Shown: positions 33,465 to 41,187 of the stretch, one piece after another | Numbering within the stretch: position 1 is the stretch's first letter | How the letters are laid out: each line of letters begins with the position of its first letter | From: JBFMGD01 sp040751775 | GTDB lineage: Bacteria > Bacillota > Dethiobacteria > DTU022 | DNA: 44,066 nucleotides | Reading direction: 5' to 3' | NCBI GenBank assembly: GCA_040751775.1 | Contig: JBFMGD010000022.1 | Location: forward strand, 1-44,066 | Position numbers and translations under genes: made by a program | The notes under the pieces: generated by a model | Databases searched by the model: none | What the model was told of the DNA's origin: nothing | Seen by the model: the letters and a program-made list of their open reading frames with translations, nothing else

Positions 33465-34058
33465 GTGTTGTCGGGAATTGTCTGGCTGTTGGCCCTGGCT
33501 GTAAGCATTGACGGTTTCAGTGCGGGGTTGTCTTGCGGTTTGCGGAAACTGGTGATTCCTTTTCCATCACTGATGGTTATCTGCTGCTCCTCGGCAACCG
33601 CGGTAGCTGCTTCAATGCTTCTGGGGGGCGGGATTGCACAGCTGATTCCCGGGCGATACCTGGCTGTTTTCGGCGGTTTACTCCTGATTGTGATCGGCCT
33701 TTACGTGATTTATCAGAATGTTGTAGAATCAAATAAGGCCGATACGGCCGGCCCGCCGTTCAGCCTTGTCCTCAAGCCGGAAAAAGCCGATCTGGATCAC
33801 TCGGGTGCTCTCAGTATGAAGGAAGCGCTGATTTTAGGAGCGGCGCTCGCTGCGGATGCTTTCGGAGCTGGTTTTGGAGCGGCGCTGATCGGCGCGCCGC
33901 TACCGGCGACAGTACTGGCAGTGGGCCTGGCCAAACTGGTTTTATTCCCGCTCGGTGTGTTTTGCGGCCGGTTAGTCGCGGCGAATTTGCCCATGCGCTA
34001 TCCCGGTTTTTTGGGCGGCTTAATACTTATTTTCATCGGCATGATTACAATCTTTTAG
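33465..34058 (+). CDS. ytaF: YtaF-like sporulation membrane protein
   Basis: This protein of about 197 residues has roughly six membrane segments in two related halves: LLALAVSIDGFSAGLSCGLR, VAASMLLGGGIAQLIPG and YLAVFGGLLLIVIGLYVIYQ, then after a short charged loop ALILGAALAADAFGAGFGAA, VLAVGLAKLVLFPLGVF and FLGGLILIFIGMI. The repeated SIDGFSAG / AADAFGAG asparates resemble the MntP manganese-efflux superfamily. In Bacillus, ytaF lies between mutM and coaE and is annotated as a sporulation membrane protein; the same order here supports the name. GTG 33465 is the likely start. Transport substrate is unknown. Confidence 0.88.
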   Translation: MLSGIVWLLALAVSIDGFSAGLSCGLRKLVIPFPSLMVICCSSATAVAASMLLGGGIAQLIPGRYLAVFGGLLLIVIGLYVIYQNVVESNKADTAGPPFSLVLKPEKADLDHSGALSMKEALILGAALAADAFGAGFGAALIGAPLPATVLAVGLAKLVLFPLGVFCGRLVAANLPMRYPGFLGGLILIFIGMITIF

Positions 34059-34072
34059 CGAAAGGTCGCCAT

Positions 34073-34723
34073 ATGATCATCATCGGTTTAACCGGAGGTA
34101 TCGCTTCAGGGAAAAGTACCGTCGCCCTGATGTTGCAATCAAAAGGAGCTCTGATCCTTGATGCGGATCAAATCGCCCGGGAAACGGTTTTACCGGGTCG
34201 GGAGGCATGGCGGGAAATCGTTGATTGGCTGGGGGATAGAATCTTGCTGGAAGACGGTTCGCTTGACCGTGCCGCCCTCGGCCGGCTGATCTTTAACGAC
34301 GCCGCGCGGCGGCAAAAGCTGAACGCGATTGTCCACCCCCGGGTGGGGGAAGAGATGTTGGCCCGTACGGCGGCAATCAGGCGGACAAGCCCGCACGCGG
34401 TCCTGGTGCAGGATATTCCTCTTCTAATCGAGGCGGGTCTGGAAAAGACCGTCGATCTGGTGCTTCTGGTTTATGTCAACCCTTTCATCCAGCTGGAGCG
34501 ACTGCAGCAGAGGGACAATCTCTCCCGGGAAGAGGCGCTGAGCCGGATTCATGCTCAAATGCCTCTCGAACAGAAGAAGCAATACGCCCATTTTATTATC
34601 GACAACAGCGGAACCACCAGGGATACCGGGAACCAGGTTGATCTGTTCTGGCAGTGCCACCGCCTGCCTGAAAGCGCGGCTGAAGATGCGCCGCGATTAG
34701 AAAGGCGAGAGAAGCCGTGCTGA
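34073..34723 (+). CDS. coaE: dephospho-CoA kinase
   Basis: CoaE performs the last step of coenzyme A synthesis, phosphorylating the 3'-OH of dephospho-CoA. ATG 34073 begins MIIIGLTGGIASGKSTVALM, with the P-loop at 8-16; the frame is open further upstream but lies inside ytaF. The 216-residue protein continues GALILDADQIARETVLPG, LGRLIFNDAARRQKLNAIVH, QDIPLLIEAGLEKTVDLVLL and the lid region QRDNLSREEALSRIHAQMP. The coaBC gene earlier in the window supplies the same pathway. It overlaps the next gene by 7 nt. Confidence 0.95.
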   Translation: MIIIGLTGGIASGKSTVALMLQSKGALILDADQIARETVLPGREAWREIVDWLGDRILLEDGSLDRAALGRLIFNDAARRQKLNAIVHPRVGEEMLARTAAIRRTSPHAVLVQDIPLLIEAGLEKTVDLVLLVYVNPFIQLERLQQRDNLSREEALSRIHAQMPLEQKKQYAHFIIDNSGTTRDTGNQVDLFWQCHRLPESAAEDAPRLERREKPC

Positions 34724-35322
34724 GGCTGATTAAGAACTGGGTCTACATTATCTCTTTCCTGTTCTTATTTATTTTAGCATGCTATCTTTTAACCAGCCCT
34801 TTGATCGGCCGTTTCTTTTATCCCTTGCATTATGAAACTTACATTCGCGCGGCCGCTGCCGAAAGCCAGGTCGACCCGCTGCTGGTAGCGGCGGTGATCC
34901 ATACGGAGAGCGGGTTTAAACCGGGCGCGGTTTCACCCCGGGGCGCCCGCGGCCTGATGCAGGTGATGCCGCAGACGGCGGAATGGATTGCCGCGGAAAT
35001 CGGCTACAGCGCTTTTTCGGCGGAGATGCTCTTTGAGCCGCGCTGCAATATTGAACTCGGCACCTGGTACCTGGCTGATCTGCTGCGCGCATTTTCCGGA
35101 GACCTGGTCACTGCCCTGGCGGCTTATAACGGGGGTAGGGGAGAAGTAAACCGCTGGCTGGAACAGGGAATTTGGGACGGCACCGAGGCCAATCTTGAGC
35201 AAATCCCCTTCGCTGAAACCCGTTCCTTTATCCGGCGGGTGCTCAAGGCATACAGCAACTACAGGCAAATCTATCAACTAAAGGAGGTTGCTCATGTATA
35301 CAGTAACGTTAATCAGAGGTGA
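34717..35322 (+). CDS. membrane-anchored lytic transglycosylase (Slt-type)
   Basis: This enzyme cleaves peptidoglycan glycan strands to 1,6-anhydro products. The 201-residue protein has an N-terminal membrane anchor at about 9-27 (VYIISFLFLFILACYLL) and a GH23-like domain from 45 to 190. The catalytic Glu64 is in IHTESGFKPGAVSPRGARGL, followed by MQVMPQTAEWIA and ALAAYNGGRGEVNRWL. It starts at GTG 34717 within the end of coaE, and it overlaps the start of the dehydrogenase gene by 29 nt. The compact form without LysM repeats resembles the Bacillus YjbJ/CwlQ type. A role in wall turnover or sporulation is inferred. Confidence 0.9.
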   Translation: MLRLIKNWVYIISFLFLFILACYLLTSPLIGRFFYPLHYETYIRAAAAESQVDPLLVAAVIHTESGFKPGAVSPRGARGLMQVMPQTAEWIAAEIGYSAFSAEMLFEPRCNIELGTWYLADLLRAFSGDLVTALAAYNGGRGEVNRWLEQGIWDGTEANLEQIPFAETRSFIRRVLKAYSNYRQIYQLKEVAHVYSNVNQR

Positions 35323-36298
35323 CGGGGTGGGCCCCGAAATCAGCGCGGCTACCCTCGCTGTTCTTGCAGCCGCGGGAGTGAACATCAACTGGGAAGAGAT
35401 GCCGGCCGGCCAGGAGGCCCTGGATCAGTGCGGCACACCTTTACCGGAGGAGACGGTTGCGTCAATCCGCAAAAACAAGGTTGGGTTGAAAGGCCCTTTG
35501 ACTACACCGATCGGCTCCGGCTTTCGCAGTGTCAACGTCGCTTTGCGTAAAGAACTGGATCTCTATGTCAACCTGCGCCCGGCGCGCAGTTTTCCCGGAG
35601 TGCCGTCCCCGTTTGCGGCAATAGACCTGGTTGTGGTACGCGAAAACACGGAGGACCTTTATGCCGGCGTGGAACATATGGTCGGCCACGATGCCGCCGA
35701 GAGCATCAAAATCATAACCCGCCGCGCTTCGGAACGGGTTGTGCGCTATGCCTTCGAATACGCTTCCCGGCACAACAGGCAAAAAGTAACCGCGGTGCAC
35801 AAGGCCAATATTATGAAGTTAAGTGACGGACTCTTCCTGGAAACGGCCCGGCGCGTTGCGGGCGATTACCCGCAAATTGTATTTGAAGACCGGATTGTGG
35901 ATAATATGGCGATGCAGTTGGTGCAAAAGCCGCAGGCATACGACATATTGGTGGCGCCGAATTTGTACGGTGACATTCTTTCCGATCTTTGCGCCGGTTT
36001 GGTGGGCGGTTTAGGGCTGGCCCCTGGAGCCAATATCGGGGAGAGTACGGCCCTGTTTGAACCGGTGCACGGTAGTGCGCCGAAATATAGCGGTTTAAAT
36101 AAAGTTAATCCATCGGCGATGATCTTATCGGCTGTTTTAATGCTGCGCCATCTCGGTGAAACGGCAGCGGCGGATCGCGTTGAGTCGGCCCTGGCCGCGG
36201 TGATCAGTGAAGGGAAGCGCGTTACCTACGATCTGGGCGGCGCCGCCGGGACGGCGGAGATGGCCGAGGCCGTTGTCCGCGAAATGCAAAACCGGTGA
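35294..36298 (+). CDS. icd: NAD-type isocitrate dehydrogenase (isocitrate/isopropylmalate dehydrogenase family)
   Basis: Enzymes of this family oxidatively decarboxylate isocitrate to 2-oxoglutarate. ATG 35294 lies 6 nt after AAAGGAGG, which is within the preceding gene; the TTG at 35288 is part of that site. The 334-residue protein shows VTLIRGDGVGPEIS, GPLTTPIGSGFRSVNVALRK, VNLRPARSFPG, RENTEDLYAGVEH and APNLYGDILSDLCAGLVGG. The 330-residue size, the ENTEDLYAG block and the LYVNLRP segment resemble NAD-dependent isocitrate dehydrogenases more than LeuB. Isopropylmalate or homoisocitrate dehydrogenase cannot be fully excluded; no leu genes are nearby. Confidence 0.85.
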   Translation: MYTVTLIRGDGVGPEISAATLAVLAAAGVNINWEEMPAGQEALDQCGTPLPEETVASIRKNKVGLKGPLTTPIGSGFRSVNVALRKELDLYVNLRPARSFPGVPSPFAAIDLVVVRENTEDLYAGVEHMVGHDAAESIKIITRRASERVVRYAFEYASRHNRQKVTAVHKANIMKLSDGLFLETARRVAGDYPQIVFEDRIVDNMAMQLVQKPQAYDILVAPNLYGDILSDLCAGLVGGLGLAPGANIGESTALFEPVHGSAPKYSGLNKVNPSAMILSAVLMLRHLGETAAADRVESALAAVISEGKRVTYDLGGAAGTAEMAEAVVREMQNR

Positions 36299-36310
36299 GC
36301 AAGTAATTAG

Positions 36311-36348
36311 ATAATTCTCCTGCACCAGTTCTGATGCAGGAGAATTAT
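36311..36348. other. perfect 14-bp stem-loop after icd
   Basis: ATAATTCTCCTGCA (36311-36324) pairs perfectly with TGCAGGAGAATTAT (36335-36348) over a 10-nt loop. No T-run follows on either strand, so it is not a canonical terminator. It may stabilise the 3' end of the polA-icd message, or act in Rho-type termination. Confidence 0.5.
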
Positions 36349-36395
36349 GCTTTGCCTCGCCCGGCGACCTGAAACGGCTGTGAGACGCAGCGAAA

Positions 36396-36587
36396 TTAGA
36401 ATAATGGGGTGTCGTCTTTAAAAGTGAAAGTGGGGGCGGCATCCCTGCCTATCGCCGGGCCGGTAGTTTTCTTCTTTTCCGGCAAATTCACGCCCAACTC
36501 CTTGGCAATTTCTTCCCGATATTTATCCAGTTTGTTCCGATCAATATTCCGTTTCTGCGGCCGCGCCCGGTTAAATTTTTTTGCCAT
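36396..36587 (-). CDS. small basic hypothetical protein
   Basis: 63 residues, starting at ATG 36587 with AAGGAGGG 7-14 nt upstream, so it is surely translated. The N-terminal half is very basic (MAKKFNRARPQKRNIDRNKL) and is followed by DKYREEIAKELGVNLP, which resembles the N-terminal EIAxELG segment of alpha/beta-type small acid-soluble spore proteins. The C-terminal half (TGPAIGRDAAPTFTFKDD) does not match that family, and the glycine-rich DNA-binding second half of SASPs is missing. It may be a diverged spore or nucleoid-associated protein; this is a guess from pattern. It is transcribed away from the next two small genes. Confidence 0.7.
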   Translation of the reverse strand: MAKKFNRARPQKRNIDRNKLDKYREEIAKELGVNLPEKKKTTGPAIGRDAAPTFTFKDDTPLF

Positions 36588-36717
36588 CTTTTGACCCTCC
36601 TTTCGAGTGTCGCTTTACTTTATTCTTTGCTCCATTTGTTACTATTATCCCCTCGGCCGGTATAATTTAAGGCTAGAATCTGCAAACTATAGCTAAAATA
36701 AGTCGAGGTGATAAACC

Positions 36718-36855
36718 GTGGCTGACCTGGATGAATCAAGGCTGATTGGTCTTGGACATGCGGCCATAAAATATGGGGCATGGCTGATCGGTTTGATCAT
36801 AGTGCTGTTTTTCTTATCCCGCCATCTCTTTCCCTTTATACAATCGCTGTTTTAG
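36718..36855 (+). CDS. small single-pass membrane peptide
   Basis: A 45-residue frame starts at GTG 36718 with a GAGGTG 7 nt upstream. The N-terminal half is polar (ADLDESRLIGLGHAAIK) and one membrane helix follows (AWLIGLIIVLFFLSRHLFPF). The gene is divergent from the 36396-36587 gene. A TATAAT at 36661-36666 could be its -10, with TTGTTA at 36636, although the 19-nt spacer is long. No family recognised. Confidence 0.55.
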   Translation: MADLDESRLIGLGHAAIKYGAWLIGLIIVLFFLSRHLFPFIQSLF

Positions 36856-36933
36856 GAAAGGGGCCGTTTTGTTGCCGGGGTAGCTATTCGGCAATCCGGA
36901 CTTGCTTATCCAAAACGAAAGGGGGGGAGCACC

Positions 36934-37113
36934 ATGATGACTACTTTTCATGTTATCCATATCGCCGTCGGCCTCTGGCTCGCACTGGTCAACGTCACAA
37001 ATATTCTGACCGGAAGCAGTTTGCTTTGGAACAACTTCATCCTGGGATTGGTGGTAGCCGGGTATAATGTCTATTACCTGTTTGCCCGGAAAAATGTTGA
37101 CGTCCAATCCTGA
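36934..37113 (+). CDS. small membrane protein with one SPW-like repeat
   Basis: A 59-residue frame starts at ATG 36934, behind a run of seven G. It has two hydrophobic stretches, HVIHIAVGLWLALVNVTNIL and NFILGLVVAGYNVYYLFARK, joined by TGSSLLWNN. The arrangement (hydrophobic, a short turn, then WNNFILGLVV) resembles a single SPW repeat, found in small membrane proteins of unknown function. An alternative start is the ATG in the next codon. It lies 78 nt after the previous small gene, probably in the same transcript. Confidence 0.6.
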   Translation: MMTTFHVIHIAVGLWLALVNVTNILTGSSLLWNNFILGLVVAGYNVYYLFARKNVDVQS

Positions 37114-37136
37114 TTTATTCTCTCCCATGAATTTAT

Positions 37137-37192
37137 CTGTCAAGGGGACGGAGGAATTGACATTAATGTCAATTCCTCCGTCCCCTTGACAG
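37137..37192. repeat. perfect 56-bp palindrome, REP-like
   Basis: The two 28-nt halves are exactly complementary with no loop: left half ctgtcaaggggacggaggaa then ttgacatt, right half its reverse complement. The DNA could form a cruciform and the RNA a 26-bp hairpin. It shares the GGGACG(G)AGGAA core with the hairpin at 482-506. No T-run follows. It sits between a small membrane protein gene and the first nitrilase-like gene. Confidence 0.8.
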
Positions 37193-37285
37193 GCTTCCAG
37201 CGTACAGCAGGAAATTCCGGTTGATGCAGAGAATACCGTTGCAGCACCAGTAAAATCAGGTTTTTTCAAGGAGGTGCTGTAACCA

Positions 37286-38137
37286 ATGCGCGTGGCGGCG
37301 TTATCCCTGGCCGGTGTGAGGCTCGACGGCTTGAGCCGTTACAGCGAAGACCTGGCGGGCCTGCTGCGTGGGCTCAATGTGCAGCTGGCGGTTCTTCCGG
37401 CGCATACCGGCCTGCTTTTAGCCTGGCATACGGGAATCCTGGCAGAAGCGGCGAATTTCAGTGAAGTTTTTCGATTATTCCAGAAAAAGGTCTCGGATTG
37501 GCATAGCATATTTACCGAGTTGCACGGCGCCCTGGCCAAAGAAACCGGCGTTTACCTGTTAGCCGGCACTGTTTTGGAAAGCGATCAGGGCCGTTTTTAT
37601 CAGACCGCATACTTATTCAACCCGCGAGGCGAAATCTGCGGTTCGCAACGGCAAACGCATCTTAACCGGGAAGAACGGCAACTTGGTTTGAGCAGGGGGA
37701 CAGAACTGGCTTTGTTCTCCATCGAAGGGATTAGTGCGGGGATAATTAGCGGTACGGACTGCCGCCATCCGGAAACGGGGCGCATCCTCGCCTTACAGGG
37801 GGCCGATATCCTGCTGCATCCCGGGGCGATGGAAGCCGGGTTTAACTGCTGGGCCCAGGCGGCGGGTGTCTGGGCGCAGGTTCAGCAAAACCAGTTTTGG
37901 GCTGTTGAGGCCCAGCTGTGCGCGGCTATCGCGGGCCGGTCATTTGCCGCGGAAAGCGCCGTTATCGGGCCCTGTGAAGCTACCCCCGCCCTGAGCGGTT
38001 ACCTGGCCCGCGGCGGTGCCGCCGCACCGGCGGTCAGCGCCGCGCTGGATCAGGAAGCCCGCGCCAAAATTAAAAAGAGTTTACCGATGCTTGAGCTGCT
38101 CAATCCAAAGGCTTACGCCGCGGATCTGCGAAGATAA
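37286..38137 (+). CDS. nitrilase-superfamily pseudoenzyme (catalytic triad lost)
   Basis: The 283-residue protein follows the nitrilase fold: AVLPAHTGLLL for the first strand, GVYLLAGTV, AYLFNPRGEICGSQRQTHLN, then GIISGTDCRHPETGRILALQ and GADILLHPGA. All three catalytic residues are replaced. The Glu (usually FPE) is His40, the Lys two residues before HL is Gln123, and the nucleophile Cys of the CxD motif is Gly156 (GTD); Cys159 is displaced by three. ATG 37286 follows AAGGAGGTG. An intact nitrilase gene begins 20 nt downstream, so a regulatory or structural partner role is plausible. It could instead be an early decaying duplicate, but the frame is clean and full-length. Confidence 0.8.
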   Translation: MRVAALSLAGVRLDGLSRYSEDLAGLLRGLNVQLAVLPAHTGLLLAWHTGILAEAANFSEVFRLFQKKVSDWHSIFTELHGALAKETGVYLLAGTVLESDQGRFYQTAYLFNPRGEICGSQRQTHLNREERQLGLSRGTELALFSIEGISAGIISGTDCRHPETGRILALQGADILLHPGAMEAGFNCWAQAAGVWAQVQQNQFWAVEAQLCAAIAGRSFAAESAVIGPCEATPALSGYLARGGAAAPAVSAALDQEARAKIKKSLPMLELLNPKAYAADLRR

Positions 38138-38157
38138 GGTAGAAGGGAGTAAATACC

Positions 38158-39228
38158 GTGGTTTTGGACGGTTGGAAAGAAAAACTGTTCCGGCGCTATC
38201 TCTTTTGGATCTGCCGCCCCGGCCGCGTGGCCGGGCATATGCAAAAAGTGTTGCCCCGGCAGATTCATCCTGCAGGCCCGATCAAAGATTGCCGGGTAAA
38301 GGCGGCCGCCCTTCAGTTGGAGATTAAACTGTATCAAAACCCGCTCGACTACGCGGCTGAGATGGCGCGCCGGGCCGGCGAAGCCGCGGCGGCAGGGGCG
38401 CAGCTGGTGGTTTTTCCGGAAGATAACAACCTGCAGCTGTTGGGCATGCTGCCCGGCATCGAGCAGATGGCTGAAAACGAGGGCTCCGGCCCGGACGCGG
38501 CGGCGACGCAAACGGCGCCGGCCATCACTCTGGCCGACGTGATTCATTACGCGGCGCCGGCCATGGAGCCGCTGATCCATGCTGTATTTTCGCGGCTGGC
38601 CGCCGCGTACGGCCTTTACCTGATGGCCGGCAGCTACTTGCTCTCTGACGGTGGAAACGTCGTCAACCGGGCTTTCCTCTATAACCCGCAAGGAGAACGG
38701 ATCGGCTTTCATGATAAGGTCCACTTAATGCCGATCGAACGGGAGTGGGGGATCGCCCGCGGCGAGCGTTTTACAGTGCACGATACGGCGCTCGGTAAAC
38801 TGGCTTTACCGGTATGTATGGATGCCACCTATTTTGAAACGTTTCGCATTCTCGAGCGGTTGGGCGCTGAAATAGTAATGTTGCCCATAGCCAACCCCGA
38901 GCCGTATAATTTCTGGATGGCGCTGCGCGGCATCTGGCCGCGGGTTCAGGAAAGCCCTGTCTACGGGATCAAAAGTGCCCTGGTCGGGCGGTTGCTCGGT
39001 TTTACTTTTACCGGCCGGGCCGGCATATACGCGCCCCTGGAACTGACCCCACGGCGGGACGGCGTGCTGGCCGAGGTCGAGTCGCCCGAGAAAGAAGGGA
39101 TGGCCGTGGCCGAGCTGGACCTGGAAGCTTTGCGGCGGCTGCGCGCCGATCACCCCTGGCGCGATACAAATGAAACCCTGTACCAGCGCTACTTTCCCCG
39201 GGTCTACGAAAATGTGGGAGGAATATGA
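38158..39228 (+). CDS. carbon-nitrogen hydrolase (nitrilase superfamily), intact triad
   Basis: Nitrilase-superfamily enzymes hydrolyse C-N bonds of amides or nitriles through Glu-Lys-Cys. The 356-residue protein has a non-family N-terminal extension of about 45 residues, including FRRYLFWICR and a basic patch. The core has Glu88 (VVFPEDNN), Lys187 (HDKVHL) and Cys220 (LPVCMDATYFETFR). An acid-rich insert lies near 100-130. It starts at GTG 38158, 20 nt after the pseudoenzyme gene, and its stop overlaps the YbaK-like gene. Substrate unknown: the PVCMDATYFETFR region is not one of the well-known amidase signatures. Confidence 0.88.
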   Translation: MVLDGWKEKLFRRYLFWICRPGRVAGHMQKVLPRQIHPAGPIKDCRVKAAALQLEIKLYQNPLDYAAEMARRAGEAAAAGAQLVVFPEDNNLQLLGMLPGIEQMAENEGSGPDAAATQTAPAITLADVIHYAAPAMEPLIHAVFSRLAAAYGLYLMAGSYLLSDGGNVVNRAFLYNPQGERIGFHDKVHLMPIEREWGIARGERFTVHDTALGKLALPVCMDATYFETFRILERLGAEIVMLPIANPEPYNFWMALRGIWPRVQESPVYGIKSALVGRLLGFTFTGRAGIYAPLELTPRRDGVLAEVESPEKEGMAVAELDLEALRRLRADHPWRDTNETLYQRYFPRVYENVGGI

Positions 39229-39701
39229 AGATGCTCTACGACAACCCCGTGGAAAAAGTCCGCGCTTATGTCCAATCAAGGGACCCGTCTTTAAACCCAA
39301 TCGAATATCCCGATACAACGGAGACCGCGGCCGATGCCGCCCGGGTTCTCGGGGTCGAGTTGGGTCAGATTGCCAAGTCCATCCTTTTCCGCTGCGGTGA
39401 ACGCTACGGCCTCTTTGTCCTGGCCGGTGACAGGCGCATGTCGCCAATAAAAGTCAAGGAGCTGTTGGGCGACGGGAAAACACGCATCGCCGCTCCGGCG
39501 GAAGTCGAAGCGATCACCGGCTTCAAGGTCGGCGGTGTCTGTCCCTTTGCCCTGTACAGTACGGTGCCGATCTTTCTGGACCGCTCCATGCAGCGCTTCG
39601 AGAGCATTTACGCGGCGGCGGGTTCGAGCCATACTGTTTTGCCGGTGACCTTCGCCCAGCTGCAAGCCGTCACCGGGGGGCAACCGATCGACGCGGAATA
39701 G
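39225..39701 (+). CDS. YbaK/ProX-type aminoacyl-tRNA deacylase
   Basis: Proteins of this family hydrolyse mischarged tRNAs, such as Cys-tRNA-Pro or Ala-tRNA-Pro. The 158-residue single-domain protein has the conserved Lys in LGQIAKSILFRCG, LSPIKV-like RMSPIKVKELLG, and GGVCPFALYSTVPIFLD. ATG 39225 overlaps the stop of the nitrilase gene within ATGA, so the two are translationally coupled. A convergent-type terminator follows. The tRNA specificity cannot be decided from sequence. Why it is coupled to two nitrilase-like genes is not obvious. Confidence 0.9.
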   Translation: MKMLYDNPVEKVRAYVQSRDPSLNPIEYPDTTETAADAARVLGVELGQIAKSILFRCGERYGLFVLAGDRRMSPIKVKELLGDGKTRIAAPAEVEAITGFKVGGVCPFALYSTVPIFLDRSMQRFESIYAAAGSSHTVLPVTFAQLQAVTGGQPIDAE

Positions 39702-39731
39702 AAGATCGAATAACATACTGATGCAAGCAGA

Positions 39732-39767
39732 AAGAAGCCCGGGTTTGTTATTGCCCCCGGGCTTCTT
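39732..39767. terminator. bidirectional hairpin between convergent genes
   Basis: AAGAAGCCCGGG (39732-39743) pairs with CCCGGGCTTCTT (39756-39767). T-rich flanks are weak on both strands. Placement between the ends of the YbaK-like gene and the minus-strand symporter gene supports a shared terminator. Confidence 0.65.
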
Positions 39768-39789
39768 CTATTCCGGTATTTAGGGTTAA

Positions 39790-41112
39790 TCAGGCTCCAA
39801 CGGATTCATGCTGGTATAAGGTTACTTCATGTTCAGGGTAACGGGCAAAGGCGATTATACCGATTAAGATGAAGCAGGATGACACCGGACCGGTGAGTTG
39901 GATGCCCAGCGGCATGGCGGTGGTGCTCCCAAAATACTGCAGCAATCCGCCGGTGATGATGGTGGAAACACCGAGGGCCAGTTTCATAACAAAGCCCTGC
40001 GCTCCGAAATACATTGCTTCCCGCCGTTGCCCGGAAAGCTTTTCCTCAAGGTCTGAGACGGCGGCGACGATAGCATCGGGCACCACAAAGATAGCTGCAA
40101 CCGGGAGCCCCATCAAAGCCATCAGCACCAGGGCGAAAGTCTCGGGGGAAAGGGAGAACATCGGCCGGCCGAGGAAGTAGATAAACGGCAGGATGACTGC
40201 GAAAAATACCAGCGAGCCCATCATGATCGCTTTCAACCCGAATTTCTTGCAGAGCATGTTAATTAGGGGAAAGCAGACGAACGCGACTCCCAGCACGGCT
40301 CCGAAATAGAGGGCGATATCTTCTTCCGGTTTACCGAGCAGCACCTCGACGTAGCCTGGAATGTTTAGAGTAATAATATTGAAGCCGAGCCAGAAGGTTA
40401 CATTTCCGATCAGGTAGATTACGAAGGGCCGGTTTCTGAAGGTCGTTTTCAGGGCATCGACCAGTCCTAAGGTAGCCGGTTTTGACTCCGCGTACTCTTT
40501 CTCCTTGATCAACATCGGCAGGTACATCATCACCAGGCCGAGGGCGGCGATTACCCAGACCATGCCGCGCGGTCCGATCGCGCCGACCAGTAAAGCCCCG
40601 ACGATAAAGGCGACAGCCACGCCGATGATGCTGAACAAAGCCTTCGAGGTGGCCAGGTCAACCCGGTCGCGGTTGGAGCGGGCCAGCTCCGGCAGAAGCG
40701 CCAGGTAGGGGCAAACATAGGCGGTGAAGAAGGCGAAATAGAGCCCCAGCATCAGCGTCAGGTAGATACTGTTGACGACAGATGTGCCGGCAACCGGCGG
40801 GTAGAAAAGGGCGACAAATACGGCTATGTAGAGGACGCCGCTGTAGAGCATGAAAGGGATCCGGCGGCCGAGTCGGCCGTTGAAATTGTCGGACCAGCGG
40901 GCGATAACCGGGTCGGCTACCGCGTCAACCACCCGGCCTAAAAACATGATCACCCCGAAGGCGATCGCCGAAACCAGCATTTCATCTCCCCGGATAGGCT
41001 TGATTACGTAATAGTACAGCAAATAGGTAATCAAGACACGGTCGATCAGGCCGAACCCGCCTGATCCGATACCGTAAACCAGTTTGCCCCAAAACGGCAG
41101 CTTTTTGGCCAT
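39790..41112 (-). CDS. glycoside-pentoside-hexuronide:cation symporter (MelB-like MFS)
   Basis: This 440-residue protein is a 12-helix sugar:cation symporter of the GPH family. The N-terminus is LPFWGKLVYGIGSGGFGL. The family signature is DAVADPVIARWSDNFNGR, then LGRRIPFML, with the acidic residues that bind Na+ or H+ in MelB. Further hydrophobic segments include SVNSIYLTLMLG-like helices and LGVSTIITGGLL near the end. ATG 41112 has AAAGGAG 8 nt upstream. It is the last gene of a minus-strand set with the glycosidase-like and amidohydrolase genes, so it probably imports their sugar or glycoside substrate. The substrate is unknown. Confidence 0.88.
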   Translation of the reverse strand: MAKKLPFWGKLVYGIGSGGFGLIDRVLITYLLYYYVIKPIRGDEMLVSAIAFGVIMFLGRVVDAVADPVIARWSDNFNGRLGRRIPFMLYSGVLYIAVFVALFYPPVAGTSVVNSIYLTLMLGLYFAFFTAYVCPYLALLPELARSNRDRVDLATSKALFSIIGVAVAFIVGALLVGAIGPRGMVWVIAALGLVMMYLPMLIKEKEYAESKPATLGLVDALKTTFRNRPFVIYLIGNVTFWLGFNIITLNIPGYVEVLLGKPEEDIALYFGAVLGVAFVCFPLINMLCKKFGLKAIMMGSLVFFAVILPFIYFLGRPMFSLSPETFALVLMALMGLPVAAIFVVPDAIVAAVSDLEEKLSGQRREAMYFGAQGFVMKLALGVSTIITGGLLQYFGSTTAMPLGIQLTGPVSSCFILIGIIAFARYPEHEVTLYQHESVGA

Positions 41113-41187
41113 AGCACAGACTCCTTTGTCATTAATTTAGAAATCCTGTCTATTTATTCGCTTTGGCTAGCAAATTCCCTCTATTTA

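Noticed and set aside
36311..36348. intrinsic terminator after icd
   Set aside because: The stem is perfect but no T-run follows on either strand, so it is listed only as a stem-loop.
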